Below are positions 34,207-41,696 of a DNA stretch of 48,741 nt, one piece after another; within the stretch, counting starts at the first letter, position 1; each line of letters begins with the position of its first letter. This DNA is from JAAYYF01 sp040255585. GTDB lineage: Bacteria; Deinococcota; Deinococci; Deinococcales; Trueperaceae. Position numbers and translations under genes: made by a program. Location: NCBI GenBank assembly GCA_040255585.1, contig JBDZVI010000013.1, forward strand, positions 1 through 48,741, in the 5' to 3' direction. The notes beneath the pieces are model-generated. The model was not told the origin of the DNA and did no database searches. It saw only the letters and a list, made by a program, of their open reading frames with translations.

Positions 34207-35000
34207 CGTGGGAGCCGTCCCCGAAGCCGGGGCCGTCTCCGCTGCCAGGCGTCGTCACGGCCGCCGGCTTCGCGGCGCCGCACGGCTTCACGACCAGGAG
34301 CGGCGGCGCGAGCACGGGTCACTACGCTGCCCTCAACCTCGGCCTCAGCTCTGGCGACGACCGCGCCACCGTCGAGGGCAACCGCGACACGCTCCTCGCC
34401 CACCTCGGGTTCGCGCGCGGCGAGGTCTGCTGCTTCGACCAGGTGCACGGGGACCGCGTCAGCGCGGGCGACCCGGGCTGGTTCGTCGAGGAGGCCGACG
34501 CGGCGGTCACGGCGCGCGACGACGTCCTCCTGGTCGTCAGCAACGCAGACTGCGTGCCGCTCCTCTTCCACGATCCCGTCCGGCGCGTGGTGGGCGCGGC
34601 GCACTGCGGTTGGAAAGGCACCGCCGCGAAGCTCGCTGCCAAGGTGGTGCGGACCATGGCCGAGCGCCACGGTTCCGACCCCGCCGACGTGCGCGTCGCG
34701 CTCGGCCCCTGCATCCGTGGCGACTGCTATCAGGTGGGCGAGGAGGTCGTCGCACGTTTCACCGGCGGTTTCCCGGAGACCGTCTGGCGGCCCGATCCGA
34801 CGGCCGGCGGCCGGTACCTGCTCGACCTTCCCGCCGCCAACGCGTTCGCTCTCGTCGAGACCGGGGTCTCGCCCGAGCACGTGCTGGATCTAGGCAGATG
34901 CACGCACTGCGAGCCCGACGTCTTCTACAGCCACCGGCGCGACCGCGGGCTCACGGGAAGGCACTGGGCCTACGTGTCGCTCCGCGGTGCGCGGGACTAA
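34203..35000 (+). CDS. pgeF: Laccase-domain purine nucleoside phosphorylase/polyphenol oxidase (PgeF/YfiH)
   Basis: 265 residues. Motifs of the family: FTTRSGGASTGHYAALNLG, FDQVHGDRV, NADCVPLLF, GAAHCGWKGT (His and Cys ligands), GPCIRGDCYQVG and CTHCEPDVFYSHRRD. Members act on purine nucleosides and, in vitro, oxidise phenols. E. coli YfiH (PgeF) is also linked to cell-wall precursor editing. The metal-ligand residues are present, so activity is likely. Overlaps DUF1684 by four bases and lies 1 base before the Nudix gene. Confidence 0.94.
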   Translation: MTWEPSPKPGPSPLPGVVTAAGFAAPHGFTTRSGGASTGHYAALNLGLSSGDDRATVEGNRDTLLAHLGFARGEVCCFDQVHGDRVSAGDPGWFVEEADAAVTARDDVLLVVSNADCVPLLFHDPVRRVVGAAHCGWKGTAAKLAAKVVRTMAERHGSDPADVRVALGPCIRGDCYQVGEEVVARFTGGFPETVWRPDPTAGGRYLLDLPAANAFALVETGVSPEHVLDLGRCTHCEPDVFYSHRRDRGLTGRHWAYVSLRGARD

Positions 35001-35001
35001 C

Positions 35002-35637
35002 ATGGCGGTCATGCCGCAACCGCCCACCGGTCGGACGAGCGCTCCTCCCGTCATCACCGGAGCGGAGCTCGCCGCCCGCTTGGACGCCAACGCACCGCGT
35101 CGCTTGGAGATCGCCGGGTTCAGGCGCGCCGCCGTCCTGGTGCCCGTCCTCGACGGCGAGGCCGGCCTCGAACTGCTGCTGACCGTACGTGCCGGCCACC
35201 TGCGCACCCATGCCGGCCAGATCGCGTTCCCGGGCGGGCGCCTCGAGGAGGGCGAGGACGTGCTGTCGGCGGCCTTGCGCGAGACGCGCGAGGAGGTCGG
35301 CCTCGACGTGCGCCCGGAGCAGGTGGTCGGGGTGCTCTCGGATCACCCGTCGCCAGCCGGCTACGTCGCCACGCCCGTCGTCGCGCTCCTCCCGTGGCCG
35401 CAGCGCCTCGCACCCGACCCGTCGGAGGTCGCCGAGGCGTTCACCGTGCCCGTTGCCGACCTCCAGGCCGTCGCCCCGACCCACCGCGTCGGGGAGCTGC
35501 TGAGGTACAGGCGCAGGATCTACACGTACCAGTGGCGCGACCGTGAGATATGGGGGTTCACGGGCAACGTCGTGCACGACCTGCTACTGGCCTTGGCAGG
35601 AGCGCGGGCGGGGCAGGGCGACCCCTTCGAGCCGTGA
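35002..35637 (+). CDS. Nudix hydrolase, CoA pyrophosphatase type
   Basis: 211 residues. The Nudix box GGRLEEGEDVLSAALRETREEVGL (about 80-103) follows the NuCoA signature (HLRTHAGQIAFPGG), which marks CoA and acyl-CoA pyrophosphatases such as NudL and NUDT7. It probably cleaves CoA into phosphopantetheine and 3',5'-ADP. The ATG at 35002 is preferred to a GTG at 34987 that lies within pgeF. Its stop overlaps the next start (GTGA). Confidence 0.93.
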   Translation: MAVMPQPPTGRTSAPPVITGAELAARLDANAPRRLEIAGFRRAAVLVPVLDGEAGLELLLTVRAGHLRTHAGQIAFPGGRLEEGEDVLSAALRETREEVGLDVRPEQVVGVLSDHPSPAGYVATPVVALLPWPQRLAPDPSEVAEAFTVPVADLQAVAPTHRVGELLRYRRRIYTYQWRDREIWGFTGNVVHDLLLALAGARAGQGDPFEP

Positions 35638-37157
35638 AGACCCGTGAGCTCAGGGTCGTCAGGGGCGAGGAGCGCTACTCCTTCTCCACCGGCGTGCTCG
35701 TCGAGGCCCTCCAGAGCGCCGGCGTGCCGACCGAGGAGGCCATCGACCTCGCGCTCGACGTCGAGGCGCAGCTGCGCGACAGCCCCTCGCGCCGCGTCGA
35801 GCTCAACCACCTCATGCGCCTGCTCGCCGACGGCGTCAGGCGCCGCGTCTCCGGCGTGGCAGCGGCGCGCTTCATGCGCCAGACGCCGCCATTCGTGCCG
35901 ATCGTCGTGGTCGACGAGGCCAACCCTGCCGCCGGCGGGAGGCCGGCCGGGGAGCGGTTCTCGCGCCGCCGGCTGACGTCGGCCATCGAGAAGGTCGGCA
36001 TCGGTTTCAAGGAAGCTAACTTCGTTGCCTCCCAGGTGGAGCAGGGGATACGCAGCGACGGCCTCGAGCACCTGAACCGCGACGACCTCACACGCCGCGT
36101 CGCCGGCGTCATAGAGGGGCGTTACGGCAGCGACTTGCGCCTGCGTTACGAGGGCGCCACCTCGAGCAGTTTCGAGGTGCGCGTGATGGGTCCGGCCGGG
36201 ACCTCGCTGCCGTTCTCGCGCGGCATCCTCGCGCAGTCGCTCACCGCCGTCGGCCTGAGCCCCGACATGTCCCACAACTTGGCCAAGCGGGTCGAAGTGG
36301 CCCTCTACGCGCTCCACCAGCCCGTGGTCCGCCGGGAGCAGGTGCGCGCCGAGGTCATCAAGCTCCTCGCCATGGAGGCCGGTGACGAGTACGCCCGCCG
36401 CTACGCCGTGATGCGCGAGGCGCGCAACCGCGAGCGCCCCATCTTGGTGGTGTTCGGTGGCGCGCCGGGCGTCGGCAAGTCGGCGATCGCCTCCGAGGTC
36501 GGCTACCGGCTAGGCATCCCACGCATCGTCTCGACAGACTCCGTGAGACAGGCGCTGCGCTCGCTCATCGGTCCGGAGCTCAGCCCCATCCTGCACTCCA
36601 GCACGTACGACGCCTGGCGCTCCGAGCTGCTCCCGAGCGAGCTCGAGACGGCGCAGCCCGAGCGCATGCGCGTGCTGCGCGGTTTCCTCGCCCAAGTGCA
36701 CCAGCTCAACCCCGCCAACACCGCCATCTTGGAACGCAACGTATACGAGTCGACGTCCATCGTCATGGAGGGCGTGCAGCTCGTCCCCGGCGTCGCCCCG
36801 GCGCGCGAGTTCCGAGACGCCACACTCATCAACATCGTCCTGGCGGTCTCCGACGAGGACGACCACCTCAGGCACTTCACCACCCGCGAGGGGCAGACCA
36901 AGTCGCGGCGCGCCAAGCAGTCGTACCTGGACCACTTCGTCGAGATCCGCATCATCCAGGACTACGTCACGCAGCAGGCGGAGCTGCGCGGGGTCCCGGT
37001 CATCGAGGCGGCCGACTTCGACCTGGCGGTGGAGCGCTGCATCGACCATGTGCTCGACGTGATGCTGATGGAACAGGTCAGCGGGGCCGCCGTCGGCGGG
37101 GCGACCGCCGGAGCCGGCCCGGACGGCGCGCGTGCGAGCGAGGGTTCATCCCCTTGA
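35634..37157 (+). CDS. 2-phosphoglycerate kinase-like protein with three ATP-cone-like modules
   Basis: 507 residues from a GTG overlapping the Nudix stop. Three ATP-cone-like repeats fill about 1-80, 90-165 and 167-260; each has a basic/hydrophobic strand, a FSxGxLxxxLxxxG helix and an ARRVxxxL-type helix. The P-loop GGAPGVGKS (275-283), STDSVRQALRSLIGPELSPILHSSTYDAW and ERNVYESTSIVMEGVQLVPG follow, matching the archaeal 2-phosphoglycerate kinase fold, which makes 2,3-bisphosphoglycerate. Only one N-terminal cone is usual, so the triple set is odd. Substrate in this organism is inferred, not shown. Confidence 0.8.
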   Translation: MKTRELRVVRGEERYSFSTGVLVEALQSAGVPTEEAIDLALDVEAQLRDSPSRRVELNHLMRLLADGVRRRVSGVAAARFMRQTPPFVPIVVVDEANPAAGGRPAGERFSRRRLTSAIEKVGIGFKEANFVASQVEQGIRSDGLEHLNRDDLTRRVAGVIEGRYGSDLRLRYEGATSSSFEVRVMGPAGTSLPFSRGILAQSLTAVGLSPDMSHNLAKRVEVALYALHQPVVRREQVRAEVIKLLAMEAGDEYARRYAVMREARNRERPILVVFGGAPGVGKSAIASEVGYRLGIPRIVSTDSVRQALRSLIGPELSPILHSSTYDAWRSELLPSELETAQPERMRVLRGFLAQVHQLNPANTAILERNVYESTSIVMEGVQLVPGVAPAREFRDATLINIVLAVSDEDDHLRHFTTREGQTKSRRAKQSYLDHFVEIRIIQDYVTQQAELRGVPVIEAADFDLAVERCIDHVLDVMLMEQVSGAAVGGATAGAGPDGARASEGSSP

Positions 37158-37195
37158 GCATGAATAATGTTATCGCTGTGGTCGGGGCGCGCCAC

Positions 37196-37201
37196 TAGAC
37201 T
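37196..37201 (+). promoter_or_regulatory. -10 box of the ABC-SPOR operon
   Basis: TAGACT 14 bases before the ATG at 37216, with AGGAGG (37208-37213) between them. An AT-rich patch at 37160-37172 (GAATAATGTTATC) lies upstream, unusual in this GC-rich DNA. Confidence 0.4.
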
Positions 37202-37215
37202 GCCCCAGGAGGCCC

Positions 37216-38181
37216 ATGTCGTCGACACCCGCCATCGCCAGCGACCGTCTCACCAAGGCATACGGCAAGAAGCAGGTGGTCAACGACCTCACCTTCAGAG
37301 TCAACGCCGGTGAGGTGTACGCGCTCGTCGGTCCGAACGGGGCGGGCAAGACCACGGCCATCAGGCTCGTCACCGGTCTGGCGTTCCCTACGTCCGGCTC
37401 CGTGAGCATCCTCGGCGAGGACCCGCACAAGCGCCCGGCCGTGCGGCGCAAGCTCGGGGCCGTGGTCGAGGCGCCGGCCGCCTTCTACCCGTACCTGACC
37501 GGCCGCGCCAACCTCAAGCTCCACGCGGCCCTGGCCGGGGGCGTCAAGGACGCGCGCGTCGAGGAAGTCCTCGCCCTGATGGAGTTGAAGCATGCCGCCG
37601 ACCGCAAGGTAGGGGTCTACAGCCTCGGCATGCGTCAGCGCCTGGGTGTCGCCGCCGCCGTTCTCACGCACCCGGAGGTCCTCATCCTGGACGAGCCGGC
37701 CAGCGGCATGGATCCGCTTAGCCTGCACCTAGTCCACGGCGTTCTACGCAAAGCGGCCGAGGAGGGCACGGCCGTGCTCCTCTCGACGCACCACCTCGAC
37801 GAGGTCGTCGCCTACTGCACGCGCGTCGCCATCCTCGAGGAGGGCGCCCTGATCGACGAGGTGAACCTCTACGATCGCCGCGACCGCTACCGCCTGCGGC
37901 CAACGTCCGTCGCCGAGGCCGTGCGTCTGCTGGAGGGCCAGCCGTTCATCCGGCACGTGGCCGCGCGCGGCGCCGAGGTCGTGTTCATACCGCGGGCGGC
38001 CTCGGACATAGCCGAGGTCACGCGCCATCTGGGCGAAGGGGGCGTCGGGGTACTCGAGATGCAGCGCGACGTCTTCGACCTTCGCGGCTACTACCGGGAG
38101 CGGGTGCACAACGAGCGCGTCAGGCGCACGGGCACGGGCACCAACGGGGGGCTCCCGCGGTTCCCCGGGGAGACCGGATGA
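37216..38181 (+). CDS. ABC transporter ATP-binding protein, ABC-2 exporter type
   Basis: 321 residues. Walker A VGPNGAGKTTAIRL, signature SLGMRQRLGVAAAV, Walker B VLILDEPASGMDP and the H-loop STHHLDEVV are intact. The C-terminal 100 residues are the accessory domain of the CcmA/NodI-like subgroup. It powers the adjacent ABC-2 permease, whose start overlaps its stop (ATGA). Substrate unknown. AGGAGG precedes the ATG. Confidence 0.95.
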   Translation: MSSTPAIASDRLTKAYGKKQVVNDLTFRVNAGEVYALVGPNGAGKTTAIRLVTGLAFPTSGSVSILGEDPHKRPAVRRKLGAVVEAPAAFYPYLTGRANLKLHAALAGGVKDARVEEVLALMELKHAADRKVGVYSLGMRQRLGVAAAVLTHPEVLILDEPASGMDPLSLHLVHGVLRKAAEEGTAVLLSTHHLDEVVAYCTRVAILEEGALIDEVNLYDRRDRYRLRPTSVAEAVRLLEGQPFIRHVAARGAEVVFIPRAASDIAEVTRHLGEGGVGVLEMQRDVFDLRGYYRERVHNERVRRTGTGTNGGLPRFPGETG

Positions 38182-38951
38182 ACGTCCTGCTGCGGATGGA
38201 GTTCGCCAAGCTCTGGCGGTTGAGCAGCGTGCGGTTCGGCCTGCTCGTCCTCGTGGTCTTCCCGCTGCTGTGGGCCTACGCGCCCGGCATCTTCGACCTG
38301 TACGGGGTCTTCCTCGTGTCCGCTTACCAGGTGCCCGCGCTCGGGCTGTTGTCGTCGATGCAGTTCCTGCTGCCTCTGCTCACCGCCATAACTGCCGCGG
38401 AACTCCTCGGGGTCGAGATCGCCAACGGCACGTTGCCGACCGTGCTCCTGCGACCGGTCACCCGACCCAACTGGCTCGCGGCCAAGCTCGTGGTCGCCGC
38501 CGCCTACCCCTTCATCCTCCTGACGGTGTTCCTAGTGGCGTCCCTGCTGGCCGGCGCGCAGTTCGGCTTCGGGCAGTTCGTCGGCGGCACCGGCCTCGGC
38601 GCAGGGGGTCTGCTCGGCACGGGCTCCCTGAGCGCGGGCGCCGCGTTGGGCGAGCTCGTGCGGGGCTTCTCGCTAGCCGCCTGGGCACTCGTGCCCATCG
38701 CGATGCTCGCGGTGCTTCTGACCGTCGCCTTCATGAACGCGGCGGGCGGCGCGCTCGCCACCCTGTCCGTGCTCATCGTCATGCAGCTCTTCGTCGTCTT
38801 CCCGGGGCTCGAGCCGTTCCTCCTGACCACGCAGCTGCAGACGTACTCCAGCCCGACCGCCGACCTCACGTGGGCCGTAGCGCTCATCGCCCTCTACTCC
38901 GCGCTCTTCGCCGCGGTTGCCGTGGTCCTGTTCGAGCGGAAGGACTTCTAG
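38178..38951 (+). CDS. ABC-2 type transporter permease
   Basis: 257 residues with about six membrane helices (FGLLVLVVFPLLWAYA; FLLPLLTAITAAELLGVEIANGTLPTVLLRPVTR, the ABC-2 coupling segment; PFILLTVFLVASLLAG; LAAWALVPIAMLAVLLTVAF). Partner of the ATPase upstream. Its stop overlaps the next start by one base (TAGTG), so the SPOR protein is made with it. The cargo cannot be predicted. Confidence 0.93.
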   Translation: MNVLLRMEFAKLWRLSSVRFGLLVLVVFPLLWAYAPGIFDLYGVFLVSAYQVPALGLLSSMQFLLPLLTAITAAELLGVEIANGTLPTVLLRPVTRPNWLAAKLVVAAAYPFILLTVFLVASLLAGAQFGFGQFVGGTGLGAGGLLGTGSLSAGAALGELVRGFSLAAWALVPIAMLAVLLTVAFMNAAGGALATLSVLIVMQLFVVFPGLEPFLLTTQLQTYSSPTADLTWAVALIALYSALFAAVAVVLFERKDF

Positions 38952-40279
38952 TGCGCGTGCGCCACGCTTGGCGCCTCGTGCAGCGCCCCGCCCACCTCGT
39001 CGCCGCCCTCATCGTGGCGGCCGCGCTAGTGGGCAACGCCTCGGCCCAGACCATCGCTTACACGGTCCAGGTCCTCGCTCTGTCGGACCGCGACGCGGCG
39101 CTCGGGGTGCAGACCGACCTCGTGCGTCAGGGCTATCCGGCGTACGTCGTGCGCTCCACCTCGGCGCAGGGCGATGTCTTCCGCGTGCGCGTCGGAGCGT
39201 TCGCCAACCGGTCCGCCGCCGTGAACTACGCGGAGGCCATGCCGACGGTAGGCGGCGGGCGGCCGGTGCCGGCCCTGGCCGAGTCGATCCCTGGCGGCAT
39301 AGTCCCGCTGGCGCCTCGGCTGTTGTTGGAGGAAGAGGTCAGCGGCATGGAGGCGCGGCTGCTGGCGTTCCCTGACGGGGCGTTGGTGCTCCGGTTGCAG
39401 TGGCGGGTCCCGCTCACGCAGGCCGAGTACGTCGTGATCCAGGGCGGTGACGTCGAGCGCCTCCGCGCCTGGCGGTTGGCCGAGGGTCCGGACGGCGCGC
39501 GGTTGCGGGTGCGCGAGCTGCAGCTCTGGCCGGACACTTGGCAGCAGGACAGCCAGGAGGTGCGCCAGGCCTTCGCCACCAACCTGGTGGCGTTGGTCGC
39601 CGAACGACTTGGGGTGCGGACCTCGGAGGTGGACGCCGCGCGCTACCAACCGCGGGCCGACGAGGCGCCGCGGCTCTTCGTCGTGGAACGGGTGGCCGCA
39701 GGCGGTGACGCTCCCGAGCTCCTTGGCGTCGGGCTCCCGGCCAGCGGCATGGCGGCGGCCGGGCCGATCGCCTACCTTGGCGTCGACCCGAGCCGGCTTC
39801 CGAGCCTGCCGGCGGGCGCGCGCGTCGACCTTGCGACCGGGAGCGTGATGGGCGAGCTCGAGGTCGTCCCCTGGCCCTTGAGCGGGACGGACGGCGACCA
39901 GGGCGACGCTGGCGCGCCAACTGGCGCGCCAGCCGCCGACACCCCCGATGCCACGCCCGGCGCCGCGGAAGATGCCCCAGAAGATGCCGCGGAAGACACC
40001 ACCTCCGCGGAGGAGTCCGCCGCCGGCCTGGGTGAGACCCCGTCTGGGGCGGAGTCGGACTCCAGAGCGGCCGCCGGAGCGGTCACCGGAACGGTGGCGG
40101 GCGACGGCTGGGTGGCTTCTCCGGACGGCGAGTTCATCCGCCTCACCACCGTAGACGCCTTGACGGGAGCGACCGTGAGCTGGCGGGCCGGCGTAGGCAT
40201 GCCCATCTGGTCGGACGGGCACCACCTACTGGCTCTCCGCTCGGGCAAGCTGCTCGTCTACGACTTCCTGCCGCGCTGA
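38951..40279 (+). CDS. Exported SPOR-domain protein
   Basis: 442 residues from the GTG at 38951. A signal peptide (VAALIVAAALVGNASA/QT) is followed at about 35-100 by a SPOR domain (IAYTVQVLALSDRDAALGVQTDLVRQG, then VFRVRVGAFANRSAAVNYAEAM), which binds peptidoglycan glycans stripped of stem peptides. A beta/alpha middle domain (100-310) is unassigned. A low-complexity acidic stretch (about 315-380, Ala/Asp/Glu/Thr) precedes a C-terminal domain ending LLVYDFLPR. It is coupled to an ABC-2 exporter, so a role in wall or envelope turnover is plausible. Confidence 0.88.
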   Translation: MRVRHAWRLVQRPAHLVAALIVAAALVGNASAQTIAYTVQVLALSDRDAALGVQTDLVRQGYPAYVVRSTSAQGDVFRVRVGAFANRSAAVNYAEAMPTVGGGRPVPALAESIPGGIVPLAPRLLLEEEVSGMEARLLAFPDGALVLRLQWRVPLTQAEYVVIQGGDVERLRAWRLAEGPDGARLRVRELQLWPDTWQQDSQEVRQAFATNLVALVAERLGVRTSEVDAARYQPRADEAPRLFVVERVAAGGDAPELLGVGLPASGMAAAGPIAYLGVDPSRLPSLPAGARVDLATGSVMGELEVVPWPLSGTDGDQGDAGAPTGAPAADTPDATPGAAEDAPEDAAEDTTSAEESAAGLGETPSGAESDSRAAAGAVTGTVAGDGWVASPDGEFIRLTTVDALTGATVSWRAGVGMPIWSDGHHLLALRSGKLLVYDFLPR

Positions 40280-40328
40280 CCGCTTGCGTCTCGGCCGCCG
40301 CCCTGGCTCGTGGCGTTGTCCGGCGCCA

Positions 40329-40347
40329 GGCAGGCTAGCAGCCTGCC
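40329..40347. terminator. Hairpin between convergent SPOR and trxB genes
   Basis: GGCAGGCT (40329-40336) pairs exactly with AGCCTGCC (40340-40347) around AGC. No T-run; termination inferred from its place between convergent genes. Confidence 0.45.
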
Positions 40348-40379
40348 AAGCACGCGTTGGCCGCCCGCCTAGGCCCTCC

Positions 40380-41366
40380 TCAAGCGGGCGCCAGGCCGGC
40401 CGCGGCTGCCGCCTTCGCGACCGGTTCGATGGCGTGTTCCACCAGCCACTTCTCGACCGCCATGGCGGCCCGCGTGCCGGCGCCGACCGAGGTGCCGAGT
40501 TGACGGTAGACCTCGTCCGAGACGTCGCCTGCCGCGAAGATGCCAGGCACGTCCGTGTAGACCTCGTCTCGCACGTCGACGTAGCCGCTCGCCCGCAGGC
40601 GCACCGCGCCGCGGAGGAACGCCGTGTTCGGCTCGTGGCCGATGTACACGAAGACGCCGTCCGTCGCGATCCGGCCCGCCTCGCCGGTGACGGCGTCCCT
40701 GGTGAGGACGCCGGTCACCTGCCCGCCGGCCCCCTCGATCTCGGTCACCACCGTGTTCCACACGAACGTCATCTTGGGGTTGGCGAACGCCCGCTCCTGG
40801 GCGGCCTTGTTGGCGCGCAGGTCGTTGCGGCGGTGTACGACCGTCACCTTGGAGGCGAACTTCGTCAGGAAGTAGCCCTCCTCCACGGCCGCGTCGCCGC
40901 CGCCCACCACCACGACCTCCTTGCCGCGGTAGAAGAAGCCGTCGCACGTCGCGCACGTCGAGACGCCGCGCCCGTACAGCTCGTCCTCGCCGGGAACGCC
41001 GAGGCGGCGCGGGTTGGCTCCCGTGGCTATGATCACCGCGCTCGCGTGGTAGTCGGCCGCGAAGCCGCGCACCAGGAAACCGCCGGCCGGGTGGCGCTCA
41101 ATGCCCGTGACCTCGTCCATCGCGATGCCGGCGCCGAACTTGGCCGCCTGAGCGACCATGCGCTCGCTGAGCTCGGGGCCGGTGATGCCGTCGGGGAAGC
41201 CGGGGTAGTTCTCGACCTCGTCCGTCTGCGCGATCTGCCCGCCGGGCAGACCCTTCTCGAGGATCACGGTGGAGAGCTGGGCGCGGCCGGCGTAGACGCC
41301 GGCGGTCAAGCCCGCCGGTCCCCCGCCGATGATCACGACGTCGTACCTGAACGTTTGCCTATCCAT
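40380..41366 (-). CDS. trxB: Thioredoxin-disulfide reductase
   Basis: 328 residues. FAD site VIIGGGPAGLTAGVYAGRA, redox-active CATC in STCATCDGFFYRGK, NADPH site VVVGGGDAAVEEGYFL with HRRNDLRA, and the C-terminal GIFAAGDVSD. It reduces thioredoxin in the cytoplasm. The ATG at 41366 is preferred to one at 41384 because TAGATT (41375-41380, minus strand) lies 8 bases before it. The gene converges with the SPOR gene and is divergent from the EAL gene. Confidence 0.96.
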   Translation of the reverse strand: MDRQTFRYDVVIIGGGPAGLTAGVYAGRAQLSTVILEKGLPGGQIAQTDEVENYPGFPDGITGPELSERMVAQAAKFGAGIAMDEVTGIERHPAGGFLVRGFAADYHASAVIIATGANPRRLGVPGEDELYGRGVSTCATCDGFFYRGKEVVVVGGGDAAVEEGYFLTKFASKVTVVHRRNDLRANKAAQERAFANPKMTFVWNTVVTEIEGAGGQVTGVLTRDAVTGEAGRIATDGVFVYIGHEPNTAFLRGAVRLRASGYVDVRDEVYTDVPGIFAAGDVSDEVYRQLGTSVGAGTRAAMAVEKWLVEHAIEPVAKAAAAAGLAPA

Positions 41367-41374
41367 GATCGTCG

Positions 41375-41380
41375 AATCTA
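41375..41380 (-). promoter_or_regulatory. -10 box of trxB, leaderless type
   Basis: TAGATT on the minus strand, 8 bases before the ATG at 41366. Confidence 0.45.
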
Positions 41381-41384
41381 GCAT

Positions 41385-41696
41385 CGGCCGCCACGCCTCC
41401 TCGCACGCCGCGCTACCCTGCCCGGGGCGGGCATGAGCGTCCGCTCACGCACGCGAGCACGTCCGGAAGCCGGCTCGGGCGCGCGCGTGGCGTCCCTCAC
41501 ATTCGGATCTCATGTCCTGCTCAGGGGAGATTTGTCATACGAGATGGCAAGAGCCGGTGCTAGCGTTCTCGGCGGAAGAGGACGGGAGAGTCGCCCGAGC
41601 CGCTACCGTAGTCGGGGCAGGGAACCCCAGCTGGTAGCAAGCGCACGTGCCGGTGGCTTTCTGGTCTTGAACGACTAAGGAGGCGGCTGACACGCC
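41385..41696 (+). other. 312-bp spacer with a possible structured leader ahead of the EAL gene
   Basis: It holds the trxB promoter at its left end, an AT-richer patch (41500-41545), and a nested hairpin in which GCTACC (41602-41607) pairs with GGTAGC (41633-41638) and GGGG (41614-41617) with CCCC (41625-41628). AAGGAGG (41676-41682) is 14 bases before the EAL gene ATG. I could not match it to the GEMM (cyclic di-GMP) or another known riboswitch. Confidence 0.4.

Noticed and set aside
41433..41678. 81-residue open frame before the EAL gene
   Set aside because: Arg/Ser/Gly-rich, no ribosome site, overlaps RNA hairpins; more likely leader than gene.
41520..41696. GEMM cyclic di-GMP riboswitch
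   Set aside because: The conserved CACGCACAGGGCAAACC-like and GCAAAGCC-like cores are absent.
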